The translations under genes and the position numbers were made by a program. From Bactericera cockerelli (Eukaryota; Arthropoda; Insecta; Hemiptera; Triozidae): DNA of 64,000 nucleotides. Positions 10,578 through 23,154 of this stretch are shown here, piece after piece. Numbering within the stretch: the stretch's first letter is position 1; each line of letters begins with the position of its first letter. Where the stretch lies: positions 9,356,257-9,420,256 of the forward strand of contig CM044958.1 in assembly GCA_024516035.1 (NCBI GenBank), read 5' to 3'. Below the pieces are notes generated by a model, which was given only the letters and a program-made list of their open reading frames with translations, was not told the DNA's origin and did no database searches.

Positions 10578-12230
10578 AATAAATTTACGGAACAATGTTC
10601 CATTTTATTACATTGTTTAAAAAATATAAAATTACAAAAAAAATGTTATTAAAAAAATGAATAAAATTAAAAAAAAAAGTTTTAACAATATCTTAAGCAT
10701 TACTCTTAGACGACAAGGCTGACGGAAGTACAGTGGCTCTCTCATGTGTTTAGAGTGTCAGACTCAAAGAAGAAATTATGAGTTTGAAAAGGAATCGCAG
10801 CGTGATGAGTTTCCTTTTCGAAATCATCTGACACAAAGGAGAATCGAACTAAGAACTATAGGTCTAGAAGCATTTTCCTCTGGTAATGATTGTTCCTTCG
10901 TCAAAGCAAGTATTACTTATTGTTCCATCATGCTCGAACGCTGTGAGTTTCCCTTTCAAATAATATGTTAATTTTTTTGCTCATCAAAGAAGAAAAATGT
11001 CGTCTTTTTGTGTAGAAAGCGTTCCGACATAAATACTGTGGTTGCAATCAAGGCTTGTTTGTTTTAGAAGAGAGCTGAAAATTCATTCCCCCTGGCTCTT
11101 AAAAAAATAGCGAACGATTTTATTTTAAAAATCTGATAGCTATTAAAGAAAAATGGGATTTCTTTTGATTTCCAGGTTGTTGCAAAGGCAATTCCTTTCA
11201 AATTATATTTGTAGTTATATTTTCAATGCGATTTTTTGACAGATCGGTGTGTCGAACTCGGAATCTTTCGTATGGTAGAAAAGCCTCATTCTCCTCCTTT
11301 CTCTCCCCCCCTCTACACCTTCTCCTCATGAGGAAAAACCTGTCACTCAATCGACAGAAAACATCTTAAAATATGTTCACACACTTCACGCTGCGCGTCA
11401 AAATTATTCACTTTCTCTCTCACTCCACCATCCTTCCCCTATCTCCTTCTCTCTCTTTCTCCATAGCTCACCCCCAGTTTGAATGATCTGAAAAGAGCGA
11501 GAGAACTACTTCACACCCAATGAGTGGGGGTGATCACGCGGATTCATTACGAATTCAATCAGAGAGGTGTGAAGTTTGAACAAGTGTGTTGATGTCTCGA
11601 GTGGGGGAGGTAGCCCCCCCGGGGGGTGTCACTGTAAATCCATAAATAAGAAAATCTCAAATGCCTTGACTCTTAACTGTCAAAAAATGTATGTTGGGTA
11701 GGAACAAATTTTTCTCATGTTTATTATTCATTGTAAATTCGAAAAAATAATTAGAATTCAAACATAAGAAAATAGTTTATACTGATACTGTTTATACTAT
11801 ACTGAGTATTATTTTCTCTTACCTTTTCTTTGACTTTTCCTAAATCAACTTTCAATAAGTTCTCATGCGTCACACAATATAAAAATATAATATATTAAAA
11901 TGGTAGCCTCAGATTTTACAAGAAATCAAAATTGAAATTATGGACATAGTGACACTTTGACCTTGAAAGTTTAGAAATTATACCTATTGAGAAAAGAAGT
12001 ACATATGTATGTATAACCAAGAATATACATATACATAAAGCAGTATAATGAATTATAGTAGTGCTTTATTTATAGACCATCGGCTCGAGACGGGGAGTAC
12101 CATTAAGCAAACAGTTCAAAGTTTAACGTATAATTATAAATAAGTATAAATGTCTACAGCATCATAATATTATACGAGAGAAAAATTTCCCCACCAATGC
12201 AAAACCCGCTTGGGAAAAGAATAACGTCTA
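10578..12230. other. AT-rich gap without recognised gene
   Basis: No supported gene. Bases 10840-10880 contain a weak reverse tRNA-like stretch (GAGAATCGAAC). Pyrimidine-rich stretches occur near 11290-11330 and 11405-11470. Confidence 0.4.
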
Positions 12231-12231
12231 A

Positions 12232-12433
12232 AGAAAGAGAGAGAGAGGGGGGGAAATTACTCTCGATTTTGCCAGAGATACAATCTCGTACACCCAAAAC
12301 ACTTCATAAATTTTGCCATAGCTAAGCGAATTTTAAACAACTTAAGCAACGAAGCGGTGGGGAGGGATGGAAGGGGGGGGTATATTTATAGAGGATGCTG
12401 AGACGGGTAGAGAGGGTAAGTTTTTAGAAGCTG

Positions 12434-12471
<38 letters not shown>

Positions 12472-13139
12472 AGAAATAGGATAGGAAAAAACTGAGAAGA
12501 GAGGTTCTGGGGCTGACTGGGAGAGAAGGTTTCTACGGAGGTGTATGGATGAGGAAAGAGAGAGAAGGAGAGTTCCCAGGGAGTTGTGTGGATGAGAAAA
12601 GGGAGAGAGAGTTCCCAGGGAGGTGTGTGGGGATGAAAAGTGCTTCCCGATTGTGGAGAGGATGAAAATGTAACTTTTTTCAGGAGAGGACCCGCAGGGC
12701 TGTGTAATATGTGTATGGTGGAGGTTGATACCTACTTCATAGTCTTCATACTGAGTTGGGTTTCCTGAGCTTTTGTTAACTTTTAGTCCTGTTCTAGACC
12801 TAAGGGGAGAGAGAGAGAGAGAGAGAGATAAAGAAGTGTGTGTGTGTGTCTGTCTGTGCGAGAGAGAGAGAGAGAGAGGGAGAGAGAGAGGAGAGAGAGA
12901 GAGGAGAGAGAGAGAGGAGAGAGAGAGAGGAGAGAGAGAGAGTAGAGAGAGAGAGGGAAGAGAGAGATAAATAAAAGAGAGAGAGAGAGAAAGAAGTGTG
13001 TGTGTGAGAGAGAGAGAGAGAGAGATATAAATGAAAAAGAGAGAGAGAAATATGCTTAGAAAGTTGGTTGGAAGAGAGAAAACTGAGAGAGAGTTTTCAG
13101 ACCTAAAAGAAAGAAAGAGTGTTACAGAAAATGTGTGTG

Positions 13140-13193
<54 letters not shown>

Positions 13194-13222
13194 AGAAAGA
13201 GAGAAAGAGAGAGAGAGGGAGG
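12232..13222. repeat. GA-rich purine tract with (GA)n microsatellites
   Basis: The + strand is strongly purine-biased over nearly 1 kb. Long (GA)n runs occur at about 12436-12467, 12808-12830, 12860-13025 and 13145-13190, with short (TG)n inserts at 12836-12850, 12997-13005 and 13133-13146. Frames read as Glu/Arg repeats on one strand and Ser/Leu on the other; these are not genes. Confidence 0.9.
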
Positions 13223-13519
13223 GAGGGAGATTCGAGAAGAAAGATTGCTGAGGAGTTTGTGATAAAGAGAGTGTATTAGAGAGAATGTTGGAGAAAAGTT
13301 TAGCGCCAATGAATGTTTCAGTAGGGCTTTTCATGAAAGTGGATCATACGTTTAGGTAAAGGTTGCGCCATGAGGTAAGCTGCTGCGTCTAAAGTGTCCC
13401 CTATTAATATTTCATACGTCTAATGCTGCCGACGGAGGAGAAATTGAAAAGATTTCTGCTAGCTACTAGCTACAGGGTCTGGGACGAACACTAAACCGTT
13501 TTGGAATGCATTTTGAATA

Positions 13520-13741
13520 GTATATTATTATTATTATTATTATACACTTTATTAGATATAAATGAACGTAATTATGTAGGTACAATACAAATAATTATTT
13601 TAACAATGAAAGGAATGGAAAAAATATATACAGTAAAAATGAAAAAGAATAGAAAATTATATAGAAACATATCCTAACTGAAGAGCGGGGTTATTGCCTA
13701 TGGCAATCTCTTCCCCCCAACTCTTACAGCGTAGGACTAAC
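13520..13741 (-). repeat. 3' tail of a non-LTR retroposon (repeat I)
   Basis: Read on the - strand it runs from AGATTGCCATAGGCAATAAC through GGATATGTTTC to CTAATAAAGTG and ends in (AATAAT)n. The same order is seen at 37741-37925 on the - strand. Trinucleotide tails like this are typical of LINE or LINE-mobilised 3' ends. No ORF remains. Confidence 0.5.
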
Positions 13742-13806
13742 GAGTCCGTTATTGCTGGTATATGGCAGTTGAAACAAAGTGTCCAAGCCTGCAGTCTTCT
13801 CTCTTT

Positions 13807-13847
13807 CGTGATAGTAATTGCCTTATATTAAGCCAATTACTATCACG
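13807..13847. repeat. Perfect 14-bp hairpin
   Basis: CGTGATAGTAATTG (13807-13820) and its exact complement CAATTACTATCACG (13834-13847) flank a 13-nt loop. It lies about 680 bp upstream of the P450 start codon. It could be a small inverted duplication; its role is unknown. Confidence 0.6.
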
Positions 13848-14458
13848 TAATTGGAAAATGTTTTTGTCTATGTTATCAATAATAGTCTTGGCTAAATGTG
13901 TTTGTTTTCGTTATCAGCGTTATCAGCAGTCGGTATTAGTATTTTCAACTACCTACTTCGAAACTGAAAGTAGTTATCAGTTGAAAAATGAAATTCTTTG
14001 TTGTTCACTATGTGATTTTTGAGTGAATTTTTGTTGAAAAGGTCATTTGATTTTTTTTTTAATTGACTTTTTAATTAAATTTTAATTCAAAATTTTCAAC
14101 ATTTTTTTTTTTTGGCTCTATTGATTAATAGTGGCTTGCAAGTCCTATCGCACGATTATGAACGATCTAAAAATTATCTTGTATTGACTCCTAATCTCTA
14201 GTGTTATTTTCTAGTTTTTTACAAGTTCACTTCTACTTTTGAAATGTGCAGCTTTCGTTAATATGTATCTTTTCCTCTTCAATATTCCAACATAGCTCAG
14301 TTTGGTGCGTTAGGGCATATTTTTTCTTATTATATATTAATATTGTGTAACATCTGTTTAATTCAATCTTATTCCTCTTTTTATTCAATTATTGTGATTT
14401 TTACTTCTATTTTATCTAATCTACTGAGAATACGTTGCTGAATATTTTTTTTCCACAG

Positions 14459-14526
14459 TAGCTTAATCAATTTAGAATTTTTTCTCAATTTCATCTACCT
14501 TGAACAATTCGCTGTCCGCCACCACA
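14459..14526 (+). promoter_or_regulatory. Probable 5' UTR exon part and start context of the P450
   Basis: A polypyrimidine tract followed by CACAG (to 14458) could be the acceptor of a 5' UTR intron. The ATG at 14527 sits in CCACAATGG, a good insect initiation context. An in-frame upstream TTG at 14500 is not a plausible start. No TATA box or initiator could be fixed upstream. Confidence 0.3.
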
Positions 14527-17500
14527 ATGGCTGTCCTGGGATCTGGTCTGGTGCTGCTGGTGATCTTACTGATCTCCACCCTGGTGCTCTTGTACAAGTA
14601 TGCCACCCGGAACTTGGACTACTGGCGGGTGCGCCGTTTCCACCACCTGAAGTCTGTTCCTCTCATCGGGAACTTTGGTGACATTATTCTAGGTAAGGCC
14701 TTTGTTAAGTGTATTTTTTACCATCATTATCATCAAGTTCAATGTTGGCTCGTCCTAAACCACATATTTCTGTTACTTAACGAGCCATCAAACCCTTGGT
14801 AAACTGCAAACTAGCCTGGCTTGTTAGGGTTGACTAGTCTGTTTTCTGTATCTTCTTCTCCTTGTTCAATGTCCCCCAGCCATAATAATAATACTTTTTA
14901 GTGGAAGAGCATTTTCTACCACCTAACCCTCAGAGTCTTATTATTATGTGATCACTTAACCACTTGACTACCAGTGCACGTTATTGTCCACATATACCAT
15001 CATCATAATCGTCAGAATCTTGTTCTTTCAGAGGTAGTAAAGCTAAAGTTTCAGATTTATCTTCATCGTTTAAGTTTAAATTGTAAAAAACGCAGTTGCA
15101 TCGCCTCACAGCTTAGTGAAGAACGAAAATTATAAAAGTTGCAATCTTATTTATACATTTTGTATCACGCAATTGAATGTATCGTACCCTTATGATAAGA
15201 TTGATAAGTGAATAACTTAGAGCGTAAATATTTATGATAATGGACCTAGATTAAAACGGATGTATCGATTATACAGGGTGCCCGGAATTTATTCATGGAG
15301 ATTTTTACCATCGATTCAGGAGATCAAAATAAGACTCAAAAGTCCCCAGAGCACATACCCTCAAATGCTTCCTAACCGAGAAATCGAGCAAATGTCGGTT
15401 TCTATTGAAAAATCATAAATCTGTGCCTGTTGGGTTTTGGGTTCGCGGGTTTAATTTTGGGTTTTGGGTACGCGGATTTAATTAATTTTTTTCCATTTGC
15501 ACGGCCATCGAGAAGTCCCGACTTAATACCATTTTATGTTTTTCTTGTTCATTACTAAGACTATAATTCCAAAAACAGATAATTTCTTAATGAGCTAACT
15601 ATTTCGAATGAGCTTAGTATATACCTGTAATAGAAATGTTTGACAACAACACGAAGTCCATTTACCATCATTTTGAAATTTTCAGGAAAAGCTAACATAG
15701 CGGAAAAGTATCGCGAGTTCTGCAGAATGATGGGCAATGCCAAGTTCTTCGGCATCCTCATTGGAACCTATCCCGCTTTGGTCGTGAAGGATCCTGAGTT
15801 GATCATGCGCATTCTGGTCAAGGACTTCAAGCATTTCTACGATCGCGGCTTCCAAGTGCCGAAGCACGACTTGCTGGGCAACAATCTGTTCTTCATAAGG
15901 AACCCAAAGTGGAAACTCCTCAGATACAAAACTGTGCCTCTGTTCTCCAGTTCCAAGCTGAAATCTTACTTTGAAATCATGGGTAAGCCGCACGCACCAT
16001 GGAGACTGGATAGACTGTATTGTATTATTAAATACTAGCCGTTTGCCCGTGCTTTGCAACGGGACTAAATTTCAAATTTACTAAGGCATGGCCGTACTGC
16101 TGGACAGCAATGCCTTTTTGAACTTTTTATAATTTTTCTGGACAAAGCGATAATGGTTTTGGGGGGTCAATTCTGACACATTTTTCGCTATGTCTTACCG
16201 TTTTGGCTAAACAACTCCGGACAAACAAACATAGGTAGGTAGGTAGGTAGTCCTTTTTTCTGTTATATATATAGAGATTATTAAATAGAGAGGTTAGTTG
16301 ATGGCATGGATATTCAGAACTATTACCTGCTGATGAGAGCATATAATCTCGAAACAGCTGTCCAGGTATGTTCCGATATTCATGTACATCTAATACAACT
16401 TCTCACTTTTCTGTTTATACTGATATACTGATTATTTAAGACAAACGACACTGTCTTTCATTGTTGAGATGTTGCCATAGAAAAGAGAAATATTAAAGCA
16501 TAAAGTTTTGAGTATTGAATTTGAAACAAAGACTGTACATTAATTGAAGTTACCCTATTTAGCATTACAAAAGTACCCATCTTGCATTTTAAGATTCAAA
16601 TAGGTTTTTTTCATTGAAAAATGAAGACAGCAAAATGAACTTATGAGTTGATTGGGTCAAAAGTATCCATAAATTTCAAGTCAACTTTATATTATTTGAT
16701 AATTTTTCATCAAGTAATTTATTTTTGGTAATTTATTTCCTTTGCAGACAAGTCAACCGATGACTTGATTGAGTATCTCAACGAAAACAACGGCCAAGAA
16801 GAATCATTGCCCACAAAAGAGGTGATGGGGAGTGCTTTCACGGATATCATGAGCAAAGTCATCTGTGGTATTGAGATACACTCCATGAAGAAACCCAACA
16901 AAAAGCATGTTGATATGCAGAACCGCGTCTTTGGTCCAAGCGCTCGGGCCTACCTCAGAAATCTCATCAATTTTTTCAGTCCAAGCCTTGCTAACAAAGT
17001 CAACGTGTTTTCGAGTGATATAGAGTCCTATTTTAACGAACTAACCTGGGGAACGATAAAACTGCGAAACGCGGAGAATTTCAAGAGAAAAGATTTGTTA
17101 CAAGTTATGTCGGAAACTTTTGATGAAGAGATGAAGTTGCCACCTGAAAAGCGTAAGCAATAATATAATCCCTCATTTGGTTTTTATAGTTCAATTTATT
17201 TTTTATCGATCTTAAATTCCAAGACTTTTGTAATACTATTAGTAATTGAATTCATAGTAGCAACAAGAGTATTGCTGGTAGTCATATTTCAAGAATCTCA
17301 AATTTGGTAATTTTCCAATTTTCCTTTTGACTTTTTTCTGTCTAGGAGTTCTTTTGAAAGAGGATGTGGTGTCGAACATCTTCATCATGATTCTGGCTGG
17401 ATATGAATCCTCCACCTCCACTTCCAGTCTAACTCTGCACGAGTTGGCTCACAACCAAGACGTCCAAGATCTAGCTCGCCAGGAGATCAGAGAAGTGAAT

Positions 17501-19698
17501 CGACAGTGTGGAGGCAAAATCAAATATGAAGATATAGCCAAGCTCAAGTATCTAGAGCAAGTGATTTCAGGTGAGACTTTGCATATTTTAATCTGGTATG
17601 TTTTCGGCTAATGGGTTCATCTTCTTTGACTAAAACTTTAAATCTTCTCTTAAAGTTGCAAGGGCAAGTTAAATGCATTGTAAAAAAATAAGGTTAGACA
17701 AGATTTTTCGTAGACACTCAAAATTGAACAGGTTGAACCTCCCAAGTTACAAAGATTTTTTATCATAAAAATGTATGTGCATTTTTAGCTTCTTCGCTAG
17801 AAGTTGGAGCTATTGTTCACTACGCAAAGTCAATAATTAGCGCGGGGATGCGTTTTTCTATCCTTAGGGATTTTTCATAATTCCTATAGTTTATTTTTCT
17901 TATTTTTGTCCAAGTACATTAGGATTTGGTAATAATAATACTCTTATCTTGTGAAAACATATAATATGGATTAGATGAAGATGATTGAATTGGGAGAGGA
18001 AGCATGTACTTGTACAAGAATGTCAATACGGAGGACGAAGCCGGAATGGCGTACCATATAATTTGTTCCTCATATCTGTTATGTATTTTATAATGATAAA
18101 TTTCTTCGAAAACCCATTCTGATGGGTTAAGACATAGAAAGTGAACATACCAAAAGTGCTTATGTCTAGGATAGGAAACGGAAAAAGAAGAGTGTGTAAG
18201 AAGGCGACTGCAGGTCCCATTCTCAGTATCTCTATATGTAACCAAATAAATACAAATATTCATAAAGTAAAACCCCTCGCCATGCCATTTGGTTGGAAAA
18301 TACAAGTTAATCAGAATAAAAAATCTGACATTGGAGTTTTATCCCCTTTATTTTCTGTGCACTGGAAGTCAAGAGGTTAACGCGCTAGTCTGGTAATCCA
18401 GGTAGCGTAGGGATCCGTTGGTTCGAATCCCACCCAGTGCACGAATTTTTCCTCATTTATTAGAGTTTGGTAGAAAATGCTTTGAGCATTAACCTTGTCT
18501 GGTGGTTACCTTCCACTGAAGTGTGTTATTATTATTATTTCTTAGCATCATGAGATCTTATCTCTCAAATTCCAATTCGATTATACTGAATTGTTAACAC
18601 CCTTGAGCATTTTTAACAGAATTCCACATTATTTCAGAAACTTTACGATTCTACCCTCTTGTGAACTTGGTGTTTCGTCAATGCATGGAAAACTACAACA
18701 TTCCTGGTACAGACCTTGTAATAGAAAAGGGGGTCCATGTCCACTTGCCCACACTAACTCTACACACTGACCCTAATTTCTGGAAGGATCCGGAAGCTTT
18801 TGATCCCGACAGATTTTCGGAAGAAAATTTGCCATCCATTGTTCCTGGTAGCTATTTACCTTTTGGAGATGGACCTAGGATTTGTATTGGTGAGTCACGA
18901 TAGCAAAATTAATATCATCTGTTATATTAGTCCATATTATGTCGAACCTGGATATATACATAGAACCCAAGGGACAGAGCAAAAATTGTATTTTAAAGAG
19001 TTTTCTAATGATACCAGGTCTCTACTACACATAAACAGGTGACGCAGGGACTTGAGATTTTTTCAATTATAAAGAGTTCTATTGTATCCGAGTTCATTAT
19101 AATTATACAGGTTCGACTGTAGTAGTTTTGTGAATAAAGGAGGGAAACGAATAAGACAACCTTATGAATGAATAATTATAAGATAGTGTTACCTATGTAT
19201 TTTGATTGCGTGCGTAATGTTACTTCTTTTTTTCCATCACAACTTAGAGGGATGGATAAAAATATATTCCCAGAGATCGAATTTTATGTTTTAAAATGTC
19301 CGCTGCTAAGACTTTGACGTTAAAAATTCTACACTTAGCAAGTTCTTTCAATTCTGGACCGACCACCTTCATACTCTAGTAAACCTTTATACACAGCCAT
19401 ATACAAATGATTTTCAATTTTTTCTCTAAATTTGTCTCTTCATTATTGTACTTTATCTACGACAAGCTCCACGTTGCTTTCCAGTTCATTTAATATTCTG
19501 CAAAGGTTTCTTTAATTTCTGCTTGCAGGTAAAAGATTTGCCTTGCTTCAACTGAAACTGCTCCTGGCCAAACTGTTGCTTCACTATCAGGTGTCGCCCT
19601 GTGAGAAAACACAAAGGCACTATCCACTCTGCCTGAACTCTCAGTTGGCAGTACCCGAGGGCGCTCTCTGGCTGAAGTTTACCAAATTGCAGGCGTGA
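14527..19698 (+). CDS. Cytochrome P450, CYP3 clan (CYP6-like), six exons
   Basis: This is a haem-thiolate monooxygenase, expected in the endoplasmic reticulum membrane and fed electrons by P450 reductase. Exons: 14527-14692, 15686-15982, 16748-17152, 17346-17570, 18638-18889, 19529-19698. All five introns begin GT, end AG and are phase 1. The joined CDS is 1515 nt, 504 residues, normal for the family. An N-terminal anchor covers residues 2-22. The C-helix WxxxR is at W131/R135, the I-helix AGYESS at 307-312 (Ser where Thr is usual), ExxR at 365-368, a DPDRF (PERF-type) motif follows, and the haem loop FGDGPRICIG is at 440-449 with Cys447 as ligand. The Pro-rich hinge is weak (KSVPLIGN). CYP6-like clan members often metabolise plant toxins and insecticides, but the substrate cannot be read here. 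No internal stop or frameshift was seen. The subfamily is not assigned. Confidence 0.93.
14883..14979 (-). repeat. SINE family A copy, internally deleted (P450 intron 1)
   Basis: On the - strand it begins GTGCACTGGTAGTCAAGTGG and then jumps to the family body (CACATAATAATAAGACTCTG, GGTTAGGTGGTAGAAAATGC). The B-box half of the tRNA head is missing. The copy at 61933 has a similar but not identical deletion. Confidence 0.65.
15275..15420. repeat. Possible MITE end (ACAGGGTG) in P450 intron 1
   Basis: ATACAGGGTGCCCGGAATTT at about 15273 resembles the ACAGGGTG-type ends of insect non-autonomous repeats. A second end was not located. Short ACCCTGTATA matches occur elsewhere (about 5407, 8984, 23549, 63171), which suggests a dispersed family. 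Confidence 0.35.
16035..16277 (-). mobile_element. Non-autonomous Helitron (P450 intron 2)
   Basis: Read on the - strand it begins TCTCTATATATATAACAG and ends with the hairpin CCCGTTGCAAAGCACGGG, then CAAACGGCTAG. It has a 5' TC and 3' CTAG, inserted between A and T, as Helitrons do. It is 243 bp and non-coding. The copy at 53979-54228 (+) matches along its length. Confidence 0.85.
18357..18542 (+). repeat. Full tRNA-derived SINE family A (P450 intron 4)
   Basis: The head starts GTGCACTGG and its complement CCAGTGCAC closes it, an acceptor-like stem. The A-box side has GTCAAGAGGTTAACGCGC and the B-box is GGTTCGAATCCC. The body has GGTAGAAAATGCTTTGAGCA and GGTGGTTACCTTCCACT, and the tail is (TTA)n. 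Other copies: 14883, 36838, 52977, 61933 and 63207. Confidence 0.8.
18940..19121. mobile_element. pogo/Tigger-like MITE (P450 intron 5)
   Basis: The terminal inverted repeats are GTCGAACCTGGATATA on the left and ACAGGTTCGACTGTA on the right. It is about 180 bp with no ORF. Same family as 6613-6728 and 61692-61849. Confidence 0.6.
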
Positions 19699-22600
19699 TA
19701 ATATTGTATTATGTCCTGAATTTTTTAAATATGTAAAACAGAATTGATTTTATGGCATAAAACCCTTGAAACACTATCCGAATTCTTTTTCCTTTCAAAT
19801 ACATGAATATACTAAAATACAAGTACAAATTTCAGGCATAAGTTTGCTAAACCAATTTCTGCAGTTTCCTCAACTGCAGAAATCAGTATGTATTATGTAC
19901 ACTATCAGTATTTTTAAGAGTTCTCAAAACTAACTTTGTAAAAGTTTCTGGAGTTTGAACAAAGGAAACTGTCAAATATCTTAAATAATAATATATCAAT
20001 CTGAGAATAGTTGAGAAAGAAAAAATCCTAAAGCACATCTCTTCGTCTTTGAAGTGGAAGAGTATAATTTTGAAAGCCTTGCCAAACTATAAAAACTTTC
20101 CGTTGCTACCGGGGAATTGTTGAAAGAGTCAAAGAAAACGAAAAGCAAATGTCTCATTAATCTTTAGATGGAAAATGGATGCAGGACTGTCCTCGTCCAT
20201 GGCTTTACGTTGACAATATCTTCTTCTTTTTTTCCTTCTTTTTTGTATTCTTTTTTCCTCTTCTCCTCCTTTTCTATATTCAATTACTCGCCTTGTTGGT
20301 TTGTTACAAATCTATACAAGCCTCCTTGAGGTCGGCCTTAATTTTTTAAGCCTAGGTTATCAACTTCTTTCTAATATCTTTTTTTTTCAGTATTGCCCTA
20401 CACCCTGCCCCTCGCTGGTTAAATCCCATTCTTAATCATAAATCATATCATATTGCACCCGTAAATTCTTATGCACACAAAAAAAAACTTTTTGAAAAAA
20501 ATCTTCTTGTAGAAAATTCGGAAATTTATTTAATCCGTGATTCAAATTCTCTTTAACAATTCAGTATAAAGTGAAATCGGGCACTGCATTACTTGGATCT
20601 CTACTAAAAAAAGGGATTCCCTACCCGTCAGCACCTTTACCTCACGCACATGTCTGCTCCAATTCTTCAGAGAGCTCCTGACAAAGGACTCTTCTGAACT
20701 TCCTGGTACAATTTGTCGGAATAAAAGGCAGCATTAGACAAAACCGCAGTCCGTCTGAAACCACAATGATGTTCCACTTGATGCAAGTTGCGACACGGTC
20801 TAATTTCTGTGTGATGCAGTTCTCAAGCCCCACACATCTGACCCAGTGTTTGTTCGTATATGAACATTAAACTTCACTTATAATTTGAATATGAATGTTC
20901 GAAATTTAGGATAGGATTTAGTAAATAATTTAGACAACTTTAAAAGTTGTTCGCCAGCCAAACATAAAGTTTAGCCCTTGGAGTAAAGGTTGTTTCTGTA
21001 AGTAAACTAACTAGAGTGTTATTATCAACCAGTTAGTTTAGGCCCTAAAAGAGGTTAGTTGTTCAGTAAGATATAATTTGTTGAGCTTTTCTAATCATTG
21101 AGTTTTATCATAGTGAGATACCTAGAAGAATACTATTTTGTAATTAAAATTAGAACCGAGGTACCCATGAACCTATTAATAGACTATCTAGTTTTTCCTC
21201 TTTTCTTTATTCTTTATCTTCTTTTCTTCTTGCAATGAATACCTTAATGGATATTGTCAATATGTGAGGTGAATCAGGTGATGTTTACTATCAGGGTACG
21301 TGCGTGTTGGGTTTTTGTCCACTTAACTTGTTCTTATGGTATCCAGCACGCATATGCTTACGATGTGGGTTGCTCACGGTGTAAAACTGGCCGCAATTAT
21401 TATCTGTCATTTCAAGTTGTATGTAATAAGTTACATACCAGGTGGATGAAAAAAAAGAACAAATCCAAGAAAAATACTCTATCATGGTATTTATAGCCTC
21501 TCTGATAGACACTTGACATTTTTCGGAAGCATTAATAGTTATTTCGTTAGTTAGTTACACTAAATTCATATATGCATAGAATCCAATAGAAGTCTTGCCA
21601 GAAGAAAAGGGTTGGACGAACAATTTTACCTATAGAATGCGATTTGTACTTGTAAAAATAAATATAAACTATATGAATCAAAAGAAAAAATATGAGTATT
21701 TCATACATGCCTCAGAACATGATATTCGTACATACTTAAAATGATTAGAAAGAATCCTCTATCCTCTCTTTCATATTGGATGTCGGGCCTGTTATTGAAC
21801 ATCAATACTTAATGAACTTTAAAACCTGTGCCCTTCCCGTGTGGAAACTTTAACCTTATCTGTTTTGAGTCATCATAATCTCCATCATCAGCATGTAAGC
21901 TTAAGAGAATTTTCAACTCCACGTAAGCATTACAGGGAAGAGGAAAGATATTTTTAACTCCCTATCTGAGCTAATCTCGACGCTGAGTGTAGTTTTTACA
22001 ATATATGAAAGATAAAGGTCACAGCGTGGAAAGCTCTAGAGATTTTGTAATGCCATTAAGTTGTAACAGTAGATGTTCGGCTCTTGAGCAGTTTTTCATC
22101 GGTGAAAGATTTTATGAAATTACATCGTGGAAAGTTGCAACGTCAAAAGATAAAAGATACTTGATGAAAAAGCTAGTTCCTATATTAATTTTTCTCACAG
22201 TTTACAGGGGATATATTCTTTGTCATTATTATCGTCGCAGGGTTCTCAGGCCTTGTGAGTCCTAGATGAAAAACGACCATATTGGTTTATATTTTTCACT
22301 TGAGAGGTGTTGTCCATGAGGTCTGGTGAACTTTCTCCTACCGTGGATGTTTCTTTCTCTCTGTTCCTTAGATTTTCTACTCGTTTTTGACGTAACCTGT
22401 CGGAACAGGAATGTTTTTTGTTGCCATCTTTTTAATAACCACACCTAGATTATTATTATCTGGCTATACATTATGGTTGTAAGTTTTCAGTAGCAACTTT
22501 ACAATGAACACTGGGACCATATGAGATCTATTTTTACTAAATTAACTCTATCTTCAGAATACATAATAAATCTTGTATATTTGTTGTTCTTTTGAATTTT

Positions 22601-23150
22601 ACTAGTATAATACGGGGCCACGGAGCCAATAATAACAATTTAAAATTTAATTTTATGTTATTATTTCGTGATTTTTGTAACATTCCGAACTCAAAATGCA
22701 CGAACCGACTGCTCTTCGTAATTCAATTTAGCCCAAGAGGAAATGACATAACTGCCACAATTTTCACATTTCTTCCAATAAATTTATGCGGACGAAACGC
22801 AAGGGATTTATTTATGAGGTTTCTCTCGGTTTTCTCCATGTCCCTCGACCATTATTATTGAATCAAAATTTAATATCATTGTTTTTAATACAGACACGCT
22901 CTGTCTGATAAGCTAGAGTTCATTATAGTTTTAATAAAAATAATAATAAAAAATAGTAAAAAATATAAAAAAGTCCGATGAACTTCTACAATGAATTTGA
23001 AAATTGTTCTGTTAGCTTCTGTTCTGTTGTTAGAAAAAAGGTATTCAACTGATTAAACATACACGTAATTTGAAGAGGCCTCATTTATACTGCCTGACTC
23101 ATTAGAGCAAAGAGACGAAAACTATGTGAGTAAGAGAATACATGAACTAC
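19699..23150. other. Gap downstream of P450, nothing recognised
   Basis: AT-rich sequence with no supported gene. No clean AATAAA was found close behind the P450 stop. A 65-85 codon frame at 22005-22265 has no recognisable motif. Confidence 0.45.
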
Positions 23151-23154
23151 AAAT

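Noticed and set aside
12773..12970. Glu/Arg repeat protein
   Set aside because: Direct translation of (GA)n; the opposite strand gives Ser/Leu, as expected of a microsatellite.
14500..14526. Upstream start of the P450 at an in-frame TTG
   Set aside because: Non-ATG start; the ATG at 14527 has a good context and gives a normal membrane anchor.
17919..18305. 128-codon - strand frame inside P450 intron 4
   Set aside because: Antisense to an intron, AT-driven composition and no family signature.
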